Assembly (NCBI GenBank): GCA_028292625.1
Contig: JAQGLY010000086.1
Span: 22,511 to 86,510 of the forward strand
From: Herbaspirillum sp.
Lineage (GTDB): Bacteria; Pseudomonadota; Gammaproteobacteria; Burkholderiales; Burkholderiaceae_D
Direction of reading: 5' to 3'
DNA length: 64,000 bases
Shown here: positions 1 to 9,800 of the stretch, in pieces
Position numbering within the stretch: the first letter of the stretch is position 1
How the letters are laid out: each line of letters begins with the position of its first letter
Made by a program: the position numbers and the translations under genes
Notes under the pieces: model-generated
Told to the model about the DNA's origin: nothing
Seen by the model: only the letters and a program-made list of their open reading frames with translations
Databases searched by the model: none

Positions 1-938
1 AGCAGACCTCCCAGATTGCTGGCCAGATGCCGATGATGATCCAGCTGGGCGTGGTTCAGAAAATCGGTTTTGGTGACGATGCCGATGACGCGCCGCGCGC
101 GGTCGATCACCGGCAGCGCGGGCAAGCTATGTTGCCGCATCAGATCCCAGGCCACGTCCAGCTCGGTGCCGAAATCGGCGCTGACTACGTCGCGCGACAT
201 GATGGCCTCGCAGGTCAATGCGCCGAAGCGGCGCTGATAGCCGCGCATTTCGGTTTGTTCCAGAATCGATCGCAAATCGTCGCGGCTGATGTCGATCACT
301 TGGTTGTAGGAGCGCAGCACCGCCTCCAGATCGTCGGCGTCGAAGCCCTGCCGCTCCATTGGCGGCGCATCGGCGGTGTCGTGCCGCCTGCTGCGTTCGG
401 CCTGGGCGACATGCGGATAGCGGCGTCCGGTGACGTTATTGAAGAACAGCGCCGCGCCGAGCAGGAAAAGCGAGTTCAGCATGACGGGAATCAGCACGAA
501 ACCGAAACCCAGCGCATGCACCGCCGGCCCGCCCAGCACGGCGGTCAACGCCACCGCGCCGCTGGGCGGATGCAGGCAGCGCAGCATAAACATCGCGCCG
601 ATCGCCAGCGAGCCCGCCAGCGCCGCCGCGATCATCGGATCCTGCACCAGCATGCGGCAAGCCACGCCGATGGTCGCCGCGCAGAGATTGCCGCCGATAA
701 TGGACCACGGCTGCGCCAGCGGGCTGGCCGGCACCGCAAACAGCAGCACCGCGGACGCGCCCATGGGCGCAATCAGCCATAGCGCGCCGATCGAATGGCC
801 CAGGGTCAGGCGGCTCAACGCGGCAGCCAGAATCAAACCGAACAGGGCTCCCGCGGTGCCGCGCATGCGTTCGAAACGATCCACCGTTCCCGGCGGCGGC
901 ACGAAACCGCGCAGCCAATGTATGAACTCTTCAGGCAT
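1..938 (-). CDS. HPP-family membrane protein with C-terminal CBS domain, truncated by the window edge
   Basis: The frame is open from an ATG at 938 to base 1, so the C-terminus lies outside the window. The N-terminal half has several hydrophobic segments and reads as an HPP domain: GALWLIAPMGASAVLLFAVP, then QPWSIIGGNLCAATIGVAC, then the signature LHPPSGAVALTAVLGG. After a linker, about residues 235 onward form a CBS domain (MSRDVVSADFGTELDVAWDLM, then LPALPVIDRARRVIGIVTKT). HPP proteins are integral membrane proteins, and some plant and cyanobacterial members carry nitrite; the CBS part suggests nucleotide sensing. No strong ribosome-binding site precedes the ATG. It is divergent from mprF. 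The specific substrate is unknown. Confidence 0.85.
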   Translation of the reverse strand, partial: MPEEFIHWLRGFVPPPGTVDRFERMRGTAGALFGLILAAALSRLTLGHSIGALWLIAPMGASAVLLFAVPASPLAQPWSIIGGNLCAATIGVACRMLVQDPMIAAALAGSLAIGAMFMLRCLHPPSGAVALTAVLGGPAVHALGFGFVLIPVMLNSLFLLGAALFFNNVTGRRYPHVAQAERSRRHDTADAPPMERQGFDADDLEAVLRSYNQVIDISRDDLRSILEQTEMRGYQRRFGALTCEAIMSRDVVSADFGTELDVAWDLMRQHSLPALPVIDRARRVIGIVTKTDFLNHAQLDHHRHLASNLGGL

Positions 939-1215
939 ATTTTGTACTATTCGTTGTTATGTTGTTTCCCCGAAATCCGGAGGACCGGATCATTCGAAAG
1001 ATTACATCACAAAATGATATATTTTTCGGGATTGGGTCGTAAGATACTCGATCACCCTTTCTTTTACTGCGACCCAAGTCAATAAAATGCGATTCACGAT
1101 GCCCCTGCCCCCTTCTCCCGTACTCAACGCCCGACTATATTCCGTCAAGTCATCCTTTTCTCGGCAATTGCGTTATAACCTTTAGCACGCGTTTCCGGAA
1201 GCAAGCCTTAATCGT
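939..1215. promoter_or_regulatory. Divergent intergenic region between the HPP gene and mprF
   Basis: This 277-bp non-coding stretch must hold the promoters of both flanking genes. It is more AT-rich than the genes. It contains an 8-bp inverted repeat, TTGGGTCG at 1032-1039 and CGACCCAA at 1070-1077, with a 30-bp spacer, which could be an operator or an RNA hairpin. I could not assign a convincing -35/-10 pair. Confidence 0.35.
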
Positions 1216-3816
1216 ATGACAATAAATCAAATAGAAGCCGATCGCCCCGCGATCCCGGACGCGGCCGCCGGCTCCGGACGCTGGACCGCCGTCAAGCCAT
1301 GGCTGACCGGCGTCGGGCTATTGCTGCTCGGCGGCCTGGTTTTCAATGCATTGCGCAAAGTGCTGCGCGATGTGCAATACGCCGACATCGTCGACACCAT
1401 GCGGCACATGCCGCCGCATAATCTGCTGCTCGCACTGCTGTGCACTGTTCTCAGTTACGTCGCGTTGACCGGTTACGACGTGTCCAGCCTGCGCTACGTC
1501 GGCGCCAAACTCAAAGGCAGCACCGTCGGGCTGACGTCATTCATCGCTTATGCGCTGGGCAATACCATCGGCCTCGGGGTACTGACCGGCGGCACTGTGC
1601 GCATGCGGCTGTATACCGCCGCCGGACTCGAAGCGTCGCAGGTCGCGCGGGTGATCGCGTTCAACGCCGGCGCCTTCGGACTGGGCATGACCGCCTTCGG
1701 CGCGGCCGGACTGCTGTGGGGTGCGCCGCACGCTTCGCGCCTGCTGCACACTTCGCCGCTGTCGCTGCAGATCCTCGCCGCCGCGGCCTTGCTCGGCATC
1801 GCCGGACTGATCCTGCTTTGCCTGCGCCACCGCAGCCTGCTGCTGTTCGGACGCTGGACAGTGAAGCTGCCCGACGGCTGGCTGGCGATACAGCAATTGC
1901 TCATTTCCGCCGCCGATCTAACCGCGGCGGCGGCGGCGCTATGGTTTTTGCTGCCGCCCAACGTGATTCCGCTGCCGACCTTCGCGGCGTTTTATGCGCT
2001 GGCGATGGCGCTCGGCGTGATCAGTCATGTGCCGGGCGGGCTGGGCGTGTTCGAAGCGGTGATCCTGATGGCCTGGGGGCGGCATCATGCTCCGTCCGGC
2101 GACATCGTCGGCGCGCTGGTGCTGTACCGGATCATTTACTTCCTGCTGCCGCTGCTGATTGCGGCGTTTCTGCTGGCCTTGCTCGAATTGCGTCCGACCA
2201 TGGCGCCGATCGGACGCGCCGCGGTGCGTTTGTCGCCCGGCATCCTGAGCGCCCTGGTGCTGGTGGCCGGCATCATGCTGCTGATTTCCGGCGTGACGCC
2301 GACCACCGACGACGCCGAAGAAATGCTGCGCATGACGGTGCCGCTATTCGTGGTCGAAGCCTCGCATCTGATGGGCAGCGTAGCGGGGCTGGCGATGCTG
2401 TTCGTCGCGCGCGGTCTGCTGCACCGGCTGGATGCGGCATGGTGGGCCGCGCTGGCGCTGACCGTCCTGGCCGCCGTGCTGGCTTTGCCGAAGGGCTATG
2501 CGCTGTCCGAACTGGCGGTGCTGGTTTTGCTGTCCGGCCTGCTGATCATTTCACGCAAGCAGTTCGACCGCCGTTCGTCGCTGTTTGCGCAGAGCTTCGA
2601 AACCGGTTGGCTGCTGGCGGTGGCCAGCGTACTGGCCGGTTGTGCCGGCATCCTGTTTTTCGCTTACCGCGACGTCGATTACGCCGACCGCCTGTGGTGG
2701 CAATTCGCGTTCGACGCTTATGCGCCGCGCGCGATGCGCACCTGGATGCTGGTGGCGATTCTGGCCGTGGCGTTCGGCTTGCGCCAATTGATGCGCAAAC
2801 CCGACGGCAAGGCCGACAAGCCGAACGATCAAACGCTTGAACAGGCGCGCGTGATCGTGCGCGCGCAGCCGGCCGCCGATGCCTGCCTGGCGCTGATGGG
2901 CGATAAAAGCCTGCTGTTTTCGGCCTCCGGCAAGTCCTTCATCATGTACGCCAAACAGCGGCGCTCGTGGCTGGCGCTGGGCGATCCGGTCGGGGCGCAG
3001 CAGGAATGGCCCGAGCTGATCTGGCGCTTTATCGAAATGGCCGACGGCCACGGCGGACGCGCCGGCTTCTACAAGGTGCGGCCGCAGACACTGCCGCTGT
3101 ATCTGGATGCCGGCATGCGCGCTTACAAATTGGGAGAAGAAGCCAGCGTGCCGCTGCAGGATTTCAATTTGCAAGGGCCGCGCCGCGCCAATCTGCGGCA
3201 TGGCGTCGCGCGCGCCCAGCGCGAGGGCTTGCGTTTCGACATGATCGGCGCCGGCGAAGCGGCCGCGATCATGCCGGAGCTGCGCGAGATTTCGGAGGGG
3301 TGGCTGAGCGCGCACCGCACGCGCGAAAAGAACTTTTCGCTGGGCGCTTTCGACGAACGGTATGTCGAGAGGCAGCCGGTGGCGGTGGTCAGGAAAGATC
3401 AGCGCATCGTCGCCTTCGCCACGCTGATGGCGCCCGACGTGCTGCGCATCGAAGCCGCGATCGACCTGATGCGGCAACGCGCCGACGCGCCGGCCGGCAC
3501 CATGGACTTTCTGTTCGTCAATCTGATGCTGTATTGCCAGTCGGAGGGCTATCAACGCTTCGGCCTGGGCATGGCGCCGATGTCCGGCATGCAGGAGCAC
3601 CAGCTGGCGTCGCGCTGGCATCGCTTCGGCCGGATGATGTTCCAGTACGGCGAACGGTTTTATAATTTCCGCGGCTTGCGCAGTTTCAAGGATAAATTCG
3701 ATCCAGAATGGGAAGCGCGTTATCTGATTGCCGAAGGTGGCATTGCGCCGCTGTTTACATTTTCGGACGTCACCGCGCTGATCAACGGCGGTCTCAAAGG
3801 ATCCATCGTCAAATGA
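1216..3816 (+). CDS. mprF: MprF: bifunctional lysyl-phosphatidylglycerol synthetase/flippase
   Basis: 866 aa, the usual length for a two-domain MprF. Residues about 25-510 are a polytopic membrane region of the lysyltransferase/flippase type (for example LGVISHVPGGLGVFE, typical of UPF0104). Residues about 540-850 form the cytosolic GNAT-like DUF2156 synthase domain (DACLALMGDKSLLFS, WLALGDPVGAQQEW, FSLGAFDERYV, FYNFRGLRSFKDKFDP). The family transfers lysine from Lys-tRNA to phosphatidylglycerol and moves the product to the outer leaflet, which reduces the negative charge of the membrane and lowers sensitivity to cationic peptides and acid. The stop overlaps the start of the next gene in an ATGA junction. 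That gene is an AcvB/VirJ homologue, a partner known in other proteobacteria to hydrolyse lysyl-PG, which supports the call. The start is the first ATG of the frame. Confidence 0.95.
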   Translation: MTINQIEADRPAIPDAAAGSGRWTAVKPWLTGVGLLLLGGLVFNALRKVLRDVQYADIVDTMRHMPPHNLLLALLCTVLSYVALTGYDVSSLRYVGAKLKGSTVGLTSFIAYALGNTIGLGVLTGGTVRMRLYTAAGLEASQVARVIAFNAGAFGLGMTAFGAAGLLWGAPHASRLLHTSPLSLQILAAAALLGIAGLILLCLRHRSLLLFGRWTVKLPDGWLAIQQLLISAADLTAAAAALWFLLPPNVIPLPTFAAFYALAMALGVISHVPGGLGVFEAVILMAWGRHHAPSGDIVGALVLYRIIYFLLPLLIAAFLLALLELRPTMAPIGRAAVRLSPGILSALVLVAGIMLLISGVTPTTDDAEEMLRMTVPLFVVEASHLMGSVAGLAMLFVARGLLHRLDAAWWAALALTVLAAVLALPKGYALSELAVLVLLSGLLIISRKQFDRRSSLFAQSFETGWLLAVASVLAGCAGILFFAYRDVDYADRLWWQFAFDAYAPRAMRTWMLVAILAVAFGLRQLMRKPDGKADKPNDQTLEQARVIVRAQPAADACLALMGDKSLLFSASGKSFIMYAKQRRSWLALGDPVGAQQEWPELIWRFIEMADGHGGRAGFYKVRPQTLPLYLDAGMRAYKLGEEASVPLQDFNLQGPRRANLRHGVARAQREGLRFDMIGAGEAAAIMPELREISEGWLSAHRTREKNFSLGAFDERYVERQPVAVVRKDQRIVAFATLMAPDVLRIEAAIDLMRQRADAPAGTMDFLFVNLMLYCQSEGYQRFGLGMAPMSGMQEHQLASRWHRFGRMMFQYGERFYNFRGLRSFKDKFDPEWEARYLIAEGGIAPLFTFSDVTALINGGLKGSIVK

Positions 3817-5267
3817 AGTCATTTTTTGAATTTGCAGCAAGGCTCGCGTCGGCCGCGGCGGCGTTGATGTTGTCCGCAACGCTTTCCTGCGCGCATGCCG
3901 AAACCGTTTCGCACGGCCAGTTCCACAATGTGCACATCTACAAACCGGAAGGCGTAGCCGACAGCGCGGTACTGCTGCTGTCGGACGATCACGGCTGGGA
4001 CCGGCGCTCGGCGCGCATGGCCAGAGCGCTGACCGATCAGGGCGCGCTGGTGGTCGGCATCGATACCCGCGATCTGACCGCCAGACTGGAAGCGGATCGC
4101 GGCACCTGTGTATTTCCGGACGGCGATCTGGAAAATCTCAGCCGCTTCGTGCAGGCCTATGAAAAACTGCCCGGCTACATGCCGCCGGTGCTGGCCGCCG
4201 ACGGCGCCGGCGGGGCGCTGGCTTATGCGGTCGCCGCCGGTTCCACTGCAGATATATTCGCCGGCCTGCTGACGGTCGATTTCTGCCCGGAATTGGCGTT
4301 GAAGAAGCCGCTGTGCAAAGGCGCCGGCGTCACGTTCAAACCGCGTTCGGCGCGCGACGGCGTGGAGTTGCTGCCCAGCCAGACCCTCCGTCCGACCTGG
4401 ATCGCACTGCAACATCGCACCGTTAGCGAATTGCCGGGTGAAGCCGTGACTTTCCCGTCCTGCCGCACGCGTCAGGCGCAGGCGTTCATCTCCAGCGTGC
4501 CGCGCGCCCAAATGCAACTGTTGCCGCCGCCATCGCCGTATCCGGTCCCCGGCGTCGACCTTTTTCCGCAGTGGAAAGCCGCGCATGCGCGTCTGAACGT
4601 GCGCCCGGCCTCCGCGCCGGCATCGATCGCATTGCCGGCGGCGGTGCATGATTTGCCGATTGTCGAAACGATGGCCTCGGGCCGCAGCGCCGACTCCTCC
4701 GATCAACTCCTGGCGGTCTTTCTGAGCGGCGACGGCGGCTGGGCCGGTCTGGATCGCGATGTCGCCAACGCGCTGGCGAAAAACGGCGTACCGGTGGTCG
4801 GCGTGGATTCGCTGCGTTATTTCTGGAGCGCCCGCACACCGGCGTCGACCGCCACCGACGTCGACCGGCTGATCCGTTTCTATCTGGCGCGCTGGCATAA
4901 ATCGAAGGTGATTCTGATCGGCTATTCGCAAGGCGCCGATGTGCTGCCGTTTATCGTCAATCGATTGCCGCCAGACACGCGCGGCAAGGTGGCGCTGACG
5001 GTGATGCTGGCGCTGGGACGCAACGCCGATTTCCAGTTCCGGCTCAGCAATTGGATCAAGAACAGCAATGACGGCCTGGCGACCCGTCCCGAACTGGATC
5101 GCTTCGACAGCGGCAAATATCTCTGCGTATACGGTACGGAGGAGAAAGATTCCGGTTGCCCGGCGGTCGACAGCGGCGCGATCAAGGCGGTCAAGCTGAT
5201 CGGCGGCCATCATTTCGACGGCGACTACAGCGGACTGGCGAACCGGATTTTGCGCGCGGTGCGTTAG
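3813..5267 (+). CDS. acvB: AcvB/VirJ-family periplasmic lysyl-phosphatidylglycerol hydrolase
   Basis: 484 aa from the ATG at 3813, which overlaps the mprF stop (ATGA) and follows an AAAGGA ribosome-binding site. A signal peptide with cleavage near ...SCAHA-ET directs it to the periplasm. It has the two-module layout of AcvB: an N-terminal VirJ-like half (LLLSDDHGWDRRSARMA) and a C-terminal alpha/beta-hydrolase half with FLSGDGGWAGLDRDVA and the nucleophile elbow GYSQGAD (Ser about 372). The expected catalytic His lies in GGHHFDGDY near the end. AcvB of Agrobacterium and its relatives is a lysyl-PG hydrolase that keeps LPG levels in check, and VirJ is linked to virulence. Translational coupling to mprF suggests coordinated synthesis and removal of lysyl-PG. 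Confidence 0.9.
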   Translation: MKSFFEFAARLASAAAALMLSATLSCAHAETVSHGQFHNVHIYKPEGVADSAVLLLSDDHGWDRRSARMARALTDQGALVVGIDTRDLTARLEADRGTCVFPDGDLENLSRFVQAYEKLPGYMPPVLAADGAGGALAYAVAAGSTADIFAGLLTVDFCPELALKKPLCKGAGVTFKPRSARDGVELLPSQTLRPTWIALQHRTVSELPGEAVTFPSCRTRQAQAFISSVPRAQMQLLPPPSPYPVPGVDLFPQWKAAHARLNVRPASAPASIALPAAVHDLPIVETMASGRSADSSDQLLAVFLSGDGGWAGLDRDVANALAKNGVPVVGVDSLRYFWSARTPASTATDVDRLIRFYLARWHKSKVILIGYSQGADVLPFIVNRLPPDTRGKVALTVMLALGRNADFQFRLSNWIKNSNDGLATRPELDRFDSGKYLCVYGTEEKDSGCPAVDSGAIKAVKLIGGHHFDGDYSGLANRILRAVR

Positions 5268-5353
5268 GCGGATAAGACGGCAGCCCGCGGCCGCAAGCAA
5301 AAATGTCGGTTTCGGCCGACAATAGGGCGATTCTTTTTTCGGAGCGCCCCGTC

Positions 5354-6844
5354 ATGAGCACCAACACCACCGCGAGCCCTACTGCCACTATCGCCGCACA
5401 AGCCGTCCATCAATATCCCGATGTCCTGATGCTGATCGACGGACAATGGCAGGCGGCTGCCTCCGGCCGCACGCTGCCGATATCCGATCCGGCCACCGGC
5501 GAAACCATAGGCACCATTCCGCACGCCGGGTTCGACGACCTCGACAGGGCGCTGCAGGCAGCGCAGCGCGGCTTCGACACATGGCGCAACACAGGGGTAT
5601 TCGAGCGCTCCAAAATCATGCGCCGCGCCGCCCAACTGCTGCGCGAACGGGTGGAGCGGATCGGCTGGCTGATGACGCGTGAACAGGGCAAGCCGCTGAT
5701 CGAAGCGCGCATGGAAGTACTGGCCGCCGCCGACATCATCGACTGGTTCGCGGAAGAGGCGCGCCGCACTTACGGCCGCATCGTGCCGGCGCGCGTACCG
5801 CAGGTATATCAGCTGGTGATCAAGGAGCCGGTCGGGCCGGTGGCGGCGTTCACGCCGTGGAATTTCCCGATCAATCAGGTGGTGCGCAAACTGTCGGCGG
5901 CGCTGGCGGCCGGCTGTTCGATGATCGTCAAGGCGGCGGAAGAAACACCGGCGGCGCCGGCCGAACTGATTCGTGCGTTCGTCGACGCCGGTTTGCCGGC
6001 CGGCGTGGTCAATCTGGTCTACGGCGTTCCGGCCGACATCTCCAGCTATCTGATCGCTTCGCCGACGATTCGCAAAATCTCGTTTACCGGTTCGACCGCG
6101 GTCGGCAAGCAACTGGCCGCACTGGCCGGCACGCACATGAAGCGCGCCACGATGGAATTGGGCGGCCATGGGCCGGCGCTGATCTTCGATGACGCCGATA
6201 TCGACGCCGCCGTCAGAAATCTGGCCGCCGGAAAATTCCGTAATGCCGGACAGGTCTGCGTCGCGCCGACCCGCTTCATGGTTCAGCGTAATGTATTCGA
6301 TCGCTTCGTCGAACAATTCGTCGCGACCGCGGCGAAGGTGAAGGTCGGCAACGGCCTGGATACGGACAGCACGATGGGACCGCTGGCCAACCCTCGCCGC
6401 ATGCGCGCGATGATCGAATTGATCGATGATGCGCTGGCGTGCGGGGCGCGGTTGAAGCTGGGAGGCCAGCGCATCGGCAGTGTCGGCAATTTCTTCGCGC
6501 CGACGGTGCTGACCGAGGTGCCGCTGAATGCGCGCGCGATGAATGAAGAACCGTTCGGCCCGCTGGCGCTGATCAACCCGTTCGACGATCCGGAACAGGC
6601 GATCGCCGAAGCGAACCGCCTGCCTTACGGTCTGGCTGCGTATGCGTATACCCGCTCGGCGTCATTGATGCATGCGCTATCGAACCGGATCGAGAGCGGC
6701 ATGCTGACCATCAATCACAGCGGACTGGGCTTTCCCGAAGTACCGTTCGGCGGCATCAAGGACAGCGGCTACGGCTCGGAAGGCGGCAGCGAAGCGGTCG
6801 AAGCGTATTTGAACACCAAGTTCGTCAGTCAACTGCATCGCTAG
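5354..6844 (+). CDS. gabD: NAD(P)-dependent succinate-semialdehyde-type aldehyde dehydrogenase
   Basis: 496 aa from the ATG at 5354, chosen over the frame's upstream start because GGAG at 5341-5344 is correctly spaced. It is a typical ALDH: cofactor region FTPWNFPINQV, nucleotide motif FTGSTAVGKQL, general base Glu268 in MELGGHGP, catalytic Cys302 in GQVCVAP, and C-terminal FGGIKDSGYGSEGG. Closest by pattern to the succinate-semialdehyde dehydrogenase (GabD) branch, which oxidises succinate semialdehyde to succinate in GABA catabolism. No GABA transaminase is adjacent, so the true substrate is uncertain. A small inverted repeat (TGTCGG at 5304, CCGACA at 5316) precedes the gene. The 3' end overlaps the convergent GGDEF-EAL gene by 20 bp. 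Confidence 0.85.
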   Translation: MSTNTTASPTATIAAQAVHQYPDVLMLIDGQWQAAASGRTLPISDPATGETIGTIPHAGFDDLDRALQAAQRGFDTWRNTGVFERSKIMRRAAQLLRERVERIGWLMTREQGKPLIEARMEVLAAADIIDWFAEEARRTYGRIVPARVPQVYQLVIKEPVGPVAAFTPWNFPINQVVRKLSAALAAGCSMIVKAAEETPAAPAELIRAFVDAGLPAGVVNLVYGVPADISSYLIASPTIRKISFTGSTAVGKQLAALAGTHMKRATMELGGHGPALIFDDADIDAAVRNLAAGKFRNAGQVCVAPTRFMVQRNVFDRFVEQFVATAAKVKVGNGLDTDSTMGPLANPRRMRAMIELIDDALACGARLKLGGQRIGSVGNFFAPTVLTEVPLNARAMNEEPFGPLALINPFDDPEQAIAEANRLPYGLAAYAYTRSASLMHALSNRIESGMLTINHSGLGFPEVPFGGIKDSGYGSEGGSEAVEAYLNTKFVSQLHR

Positions 6845-9800
6845 GACGATCGGCATCGGCCGCTGCCGTCAGCCAGCGGCCGGCGCCTTCGGCCGTCAAT
6901 GGCCGCGACACGAAATAGCCCTGCGCCACGTCGCAGCCCAACGCCGCCAGCCGGTCCATGACCAAGGCGTCCTCGATGCCCTCGGCCGTCACCTTCAGGC
7001 CGACCGTATGCGCCAGCGCGATGATCGCGCTGACGATGGCGCGCGCGTCGACGCTGTGCTCCATTTCGATGACGAAGGATCGATCGATTTTCAGGCTGTC
7101 GACCGGCAGCTTTTGCAGATAGGCCAGCGACGAATAACCGGTGCCGAAGTCGTCGATCGAAATGCGCACGCCCAATTCATGGATGCTGGTCAGCACATCC
7201 AGCGATCGCGCCGGATCGGCCATGATCGAACTTTCGGTCAGCTCCAGCTCCAGATAGTGCGCCGGCAGCGCATGCCGCTCCAGAATCTGCTGCACGCGGT
7301 CGACCAGACCGATATCTAGCAGATTGCGCATCGATATGTTCACCGCCACCGTGGTCTGGCTTCCCTCCCTGTGCCATTGCTTGCATTGCGCCACCGCCGT
7401 CTCGATGACCCAGGCGGTCAACGGATGGATCAGGTCGCTGATTTCGACGATCGGCACGAAGCTGTGCGGATACAACAGGCCGCGTTCCGGATGCTCCCAA
7501 CGGATCAGCGCTTCGAATCCTATCGTGACGCCGTCGCTCATGCGCGTCTTCGGCTGATAATGCAGTGTGAACTGATGCTGGCCGAGCGCATTGCGCAGTT
7601 CCGTCATCAGCAGCAGCCGGCTCGGCGTCTGGTCGGTTTCGGTCTGGTGATAGAACACGAAACCGGTGCCTTCGCGTTTGGCCTGATACATCGCGGCGTC
7701 GGCGTTGCGCATCAACAGCATGGTGTTGACGCCGTCGCGCGGATAGCAGGAAATGCCGATGCTGGCGTTGATCTGGATCTGGATGCTGTTGAGCTGGAAC
7801 GGCTGCTGCAATTGCGTCAGGATATCGCGCGCGATATCGCCCACCGGCTCCATCGTGGTCGCCTTGGTGGTGAGGATCGCAAATTCGTCGCCGCCCAGGC
7901 GGGTCAATATGGTTTCCGGCGACAAAGCGCCGCGCAAACGCTGCGCCACCTGCTGCAGCAACAGATCGCCGGATTGATGGCCGAGCGCGTCGTTGACTTC
8001 CTTGAAGCCGTCCAGATCGATGATCATCACGCCGAAATGCGCATACGCCGAATTGCCCTGGCTGCATTCGCCGATGGCGCGGTCGATCGCCGACAGCAGC
8101 ACGCCGCGGTTGTTCAGGCCGGTCAGCGAATCGTGCCGCGCCTGATAGGCCAGCGCTTCGCTATGCCGGCGCCGCTCGGTCACGTCGAGGAAGGTGACCA
8201 TCGCGCCGCTGATCTCGCCATTGCGGCGGATCGGGTAAGACCAGTATTCGACCGGCAACGCCGAGCCATCCTTGCGCCACAAGACTTCGCCGTCGATATG
8301 CTGGTTTTCGCCGAACTGCAGCGAGCGGTGGGTCGGACATTCGTGCGCCGGATAGTTTCTGCCGTCTTCGTATTTGTAATGCACCATCTTGTGAATCGGA
8401 TGGCCCAGCAATTCGAGCGGGCTGGCATAGCCGAGCAGCCGCACGCAGGCATTATTGGTGAAGATGCATTTGCCGTTCAGGTCGATGCCGTAAATCGCTT
8501 CGGCGGTGGAGTCCATCAGCAGCGACAGCATCTGATCGCGTTCGGAAATATTGCGCGCCATCGCTTCACGTTCGGTGACGTCGTTGACCAGCGCCAGTTG
8601 CGCCGGGCTACCGCCGAAACTGGTCGGGAACACCGCGACATCGACCAGGATCATGCTGCCGTCCATGCGCCGATGCCGCACGTGATTGTCGGCCGCCGGC
8701 GCCGTGTCCTGGCTGCCGCTTTGCGGCTTGTATTCCAGATCGCCGACCGTCATCAACAGAAACTGCGCGCGGCTGTAGCCATAGTGCGCGATCGCCGGGT
8801 CGTTGACCGCGAGAATGCGCAGGCTGTGGTCGTCGTATACCCACATCGGATACGGATTGCGTTCGAATAACAAGCGGTATTCGGCCTCGGAATGGGTCAG
8901 CGCGTTTTCGATGCGGCTGCGTTCGATCGCCACCGCGGCCAGTTCGGCCGCCAACTGGCCCAGCACCAGCTGTTCCGCGCCGACCGGCTGATAGTGGCGG
9001 TAATACAGTGCGAACGATCCCAGCACGCGGCCGCTGGACGATATGATGGGATGCGACCAGCATACTTTCAGATCGCCGATGAGATCCCGGTACGCCGCCC
9101 ATGCCGGGTCGCTTGCCATGTCTTCGCTGACCACCAGCTGTTTGTGGTACATGGCAGCGCCGCAGGCGCCGACGCCTGACCCGATCTCCTGTCCGATCAA
9201 GGCCTCCACGAAAGACTGCGGCAGATTCGGCGCGATACATTGAGCCACCCGTTTGCCCTCGCTGCCCAGCAATATGATCGACCCCGCCACATGATCGATC
9301 TGGCGCTGCGAAAACAGCACCAGTTCAGCCAGCGTCTCGGGCAGCGGACGGCCGGCGGTGATCAATTGCAGAATCTTGTTTTGTCCGACCTGGCGCGCCA
9401 TCGTGCGCCGGGTCGTGTATTCGTGCGCCTCCAGCTCCTGGGCCATCTGATCGAACTGATGCGCGATTTCGACGAACTCCTGCCCTCTGGCCTTGCTGCC
9501 GATGCGCACGTCGAAATCGCGATGCCGCAAGCGTTGCGCGGCGGCGGTCAGATAGCGCAGATTGCGGCCGATAATGACCTGCGTGCCCAGCCATCCGGCG
9601 CCAAGCGCCAGTGCCATCAACGACAATATCGCGGCCACCGCGACCCAGAACTCGCGATTGGCCGCCTTCAGCAGCGTCTGCGCGGGCTGTTCGTAGACTA
9701 CCGTCAGCGCGCGCGGGTCTTGCGGCGGACCGCTGCGCACATAACTGACCAGCCACTGGCTGCCGTCGTCTGCCGGCAGCACATCGGCGCCGCGGTCGCG

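Noticed and set aside
2551..3879. 442-aa minus-strand frame opposite mprF
   Set aside because: Shadow of the conserved MprF synthase domain; no ribosome-binding site or recognisable motif.
3819..5300. 493-aa minus-strand frame opposite acvB
   Set aside because: Shadow frame with low-complexity Arg/Gln/Ala content.
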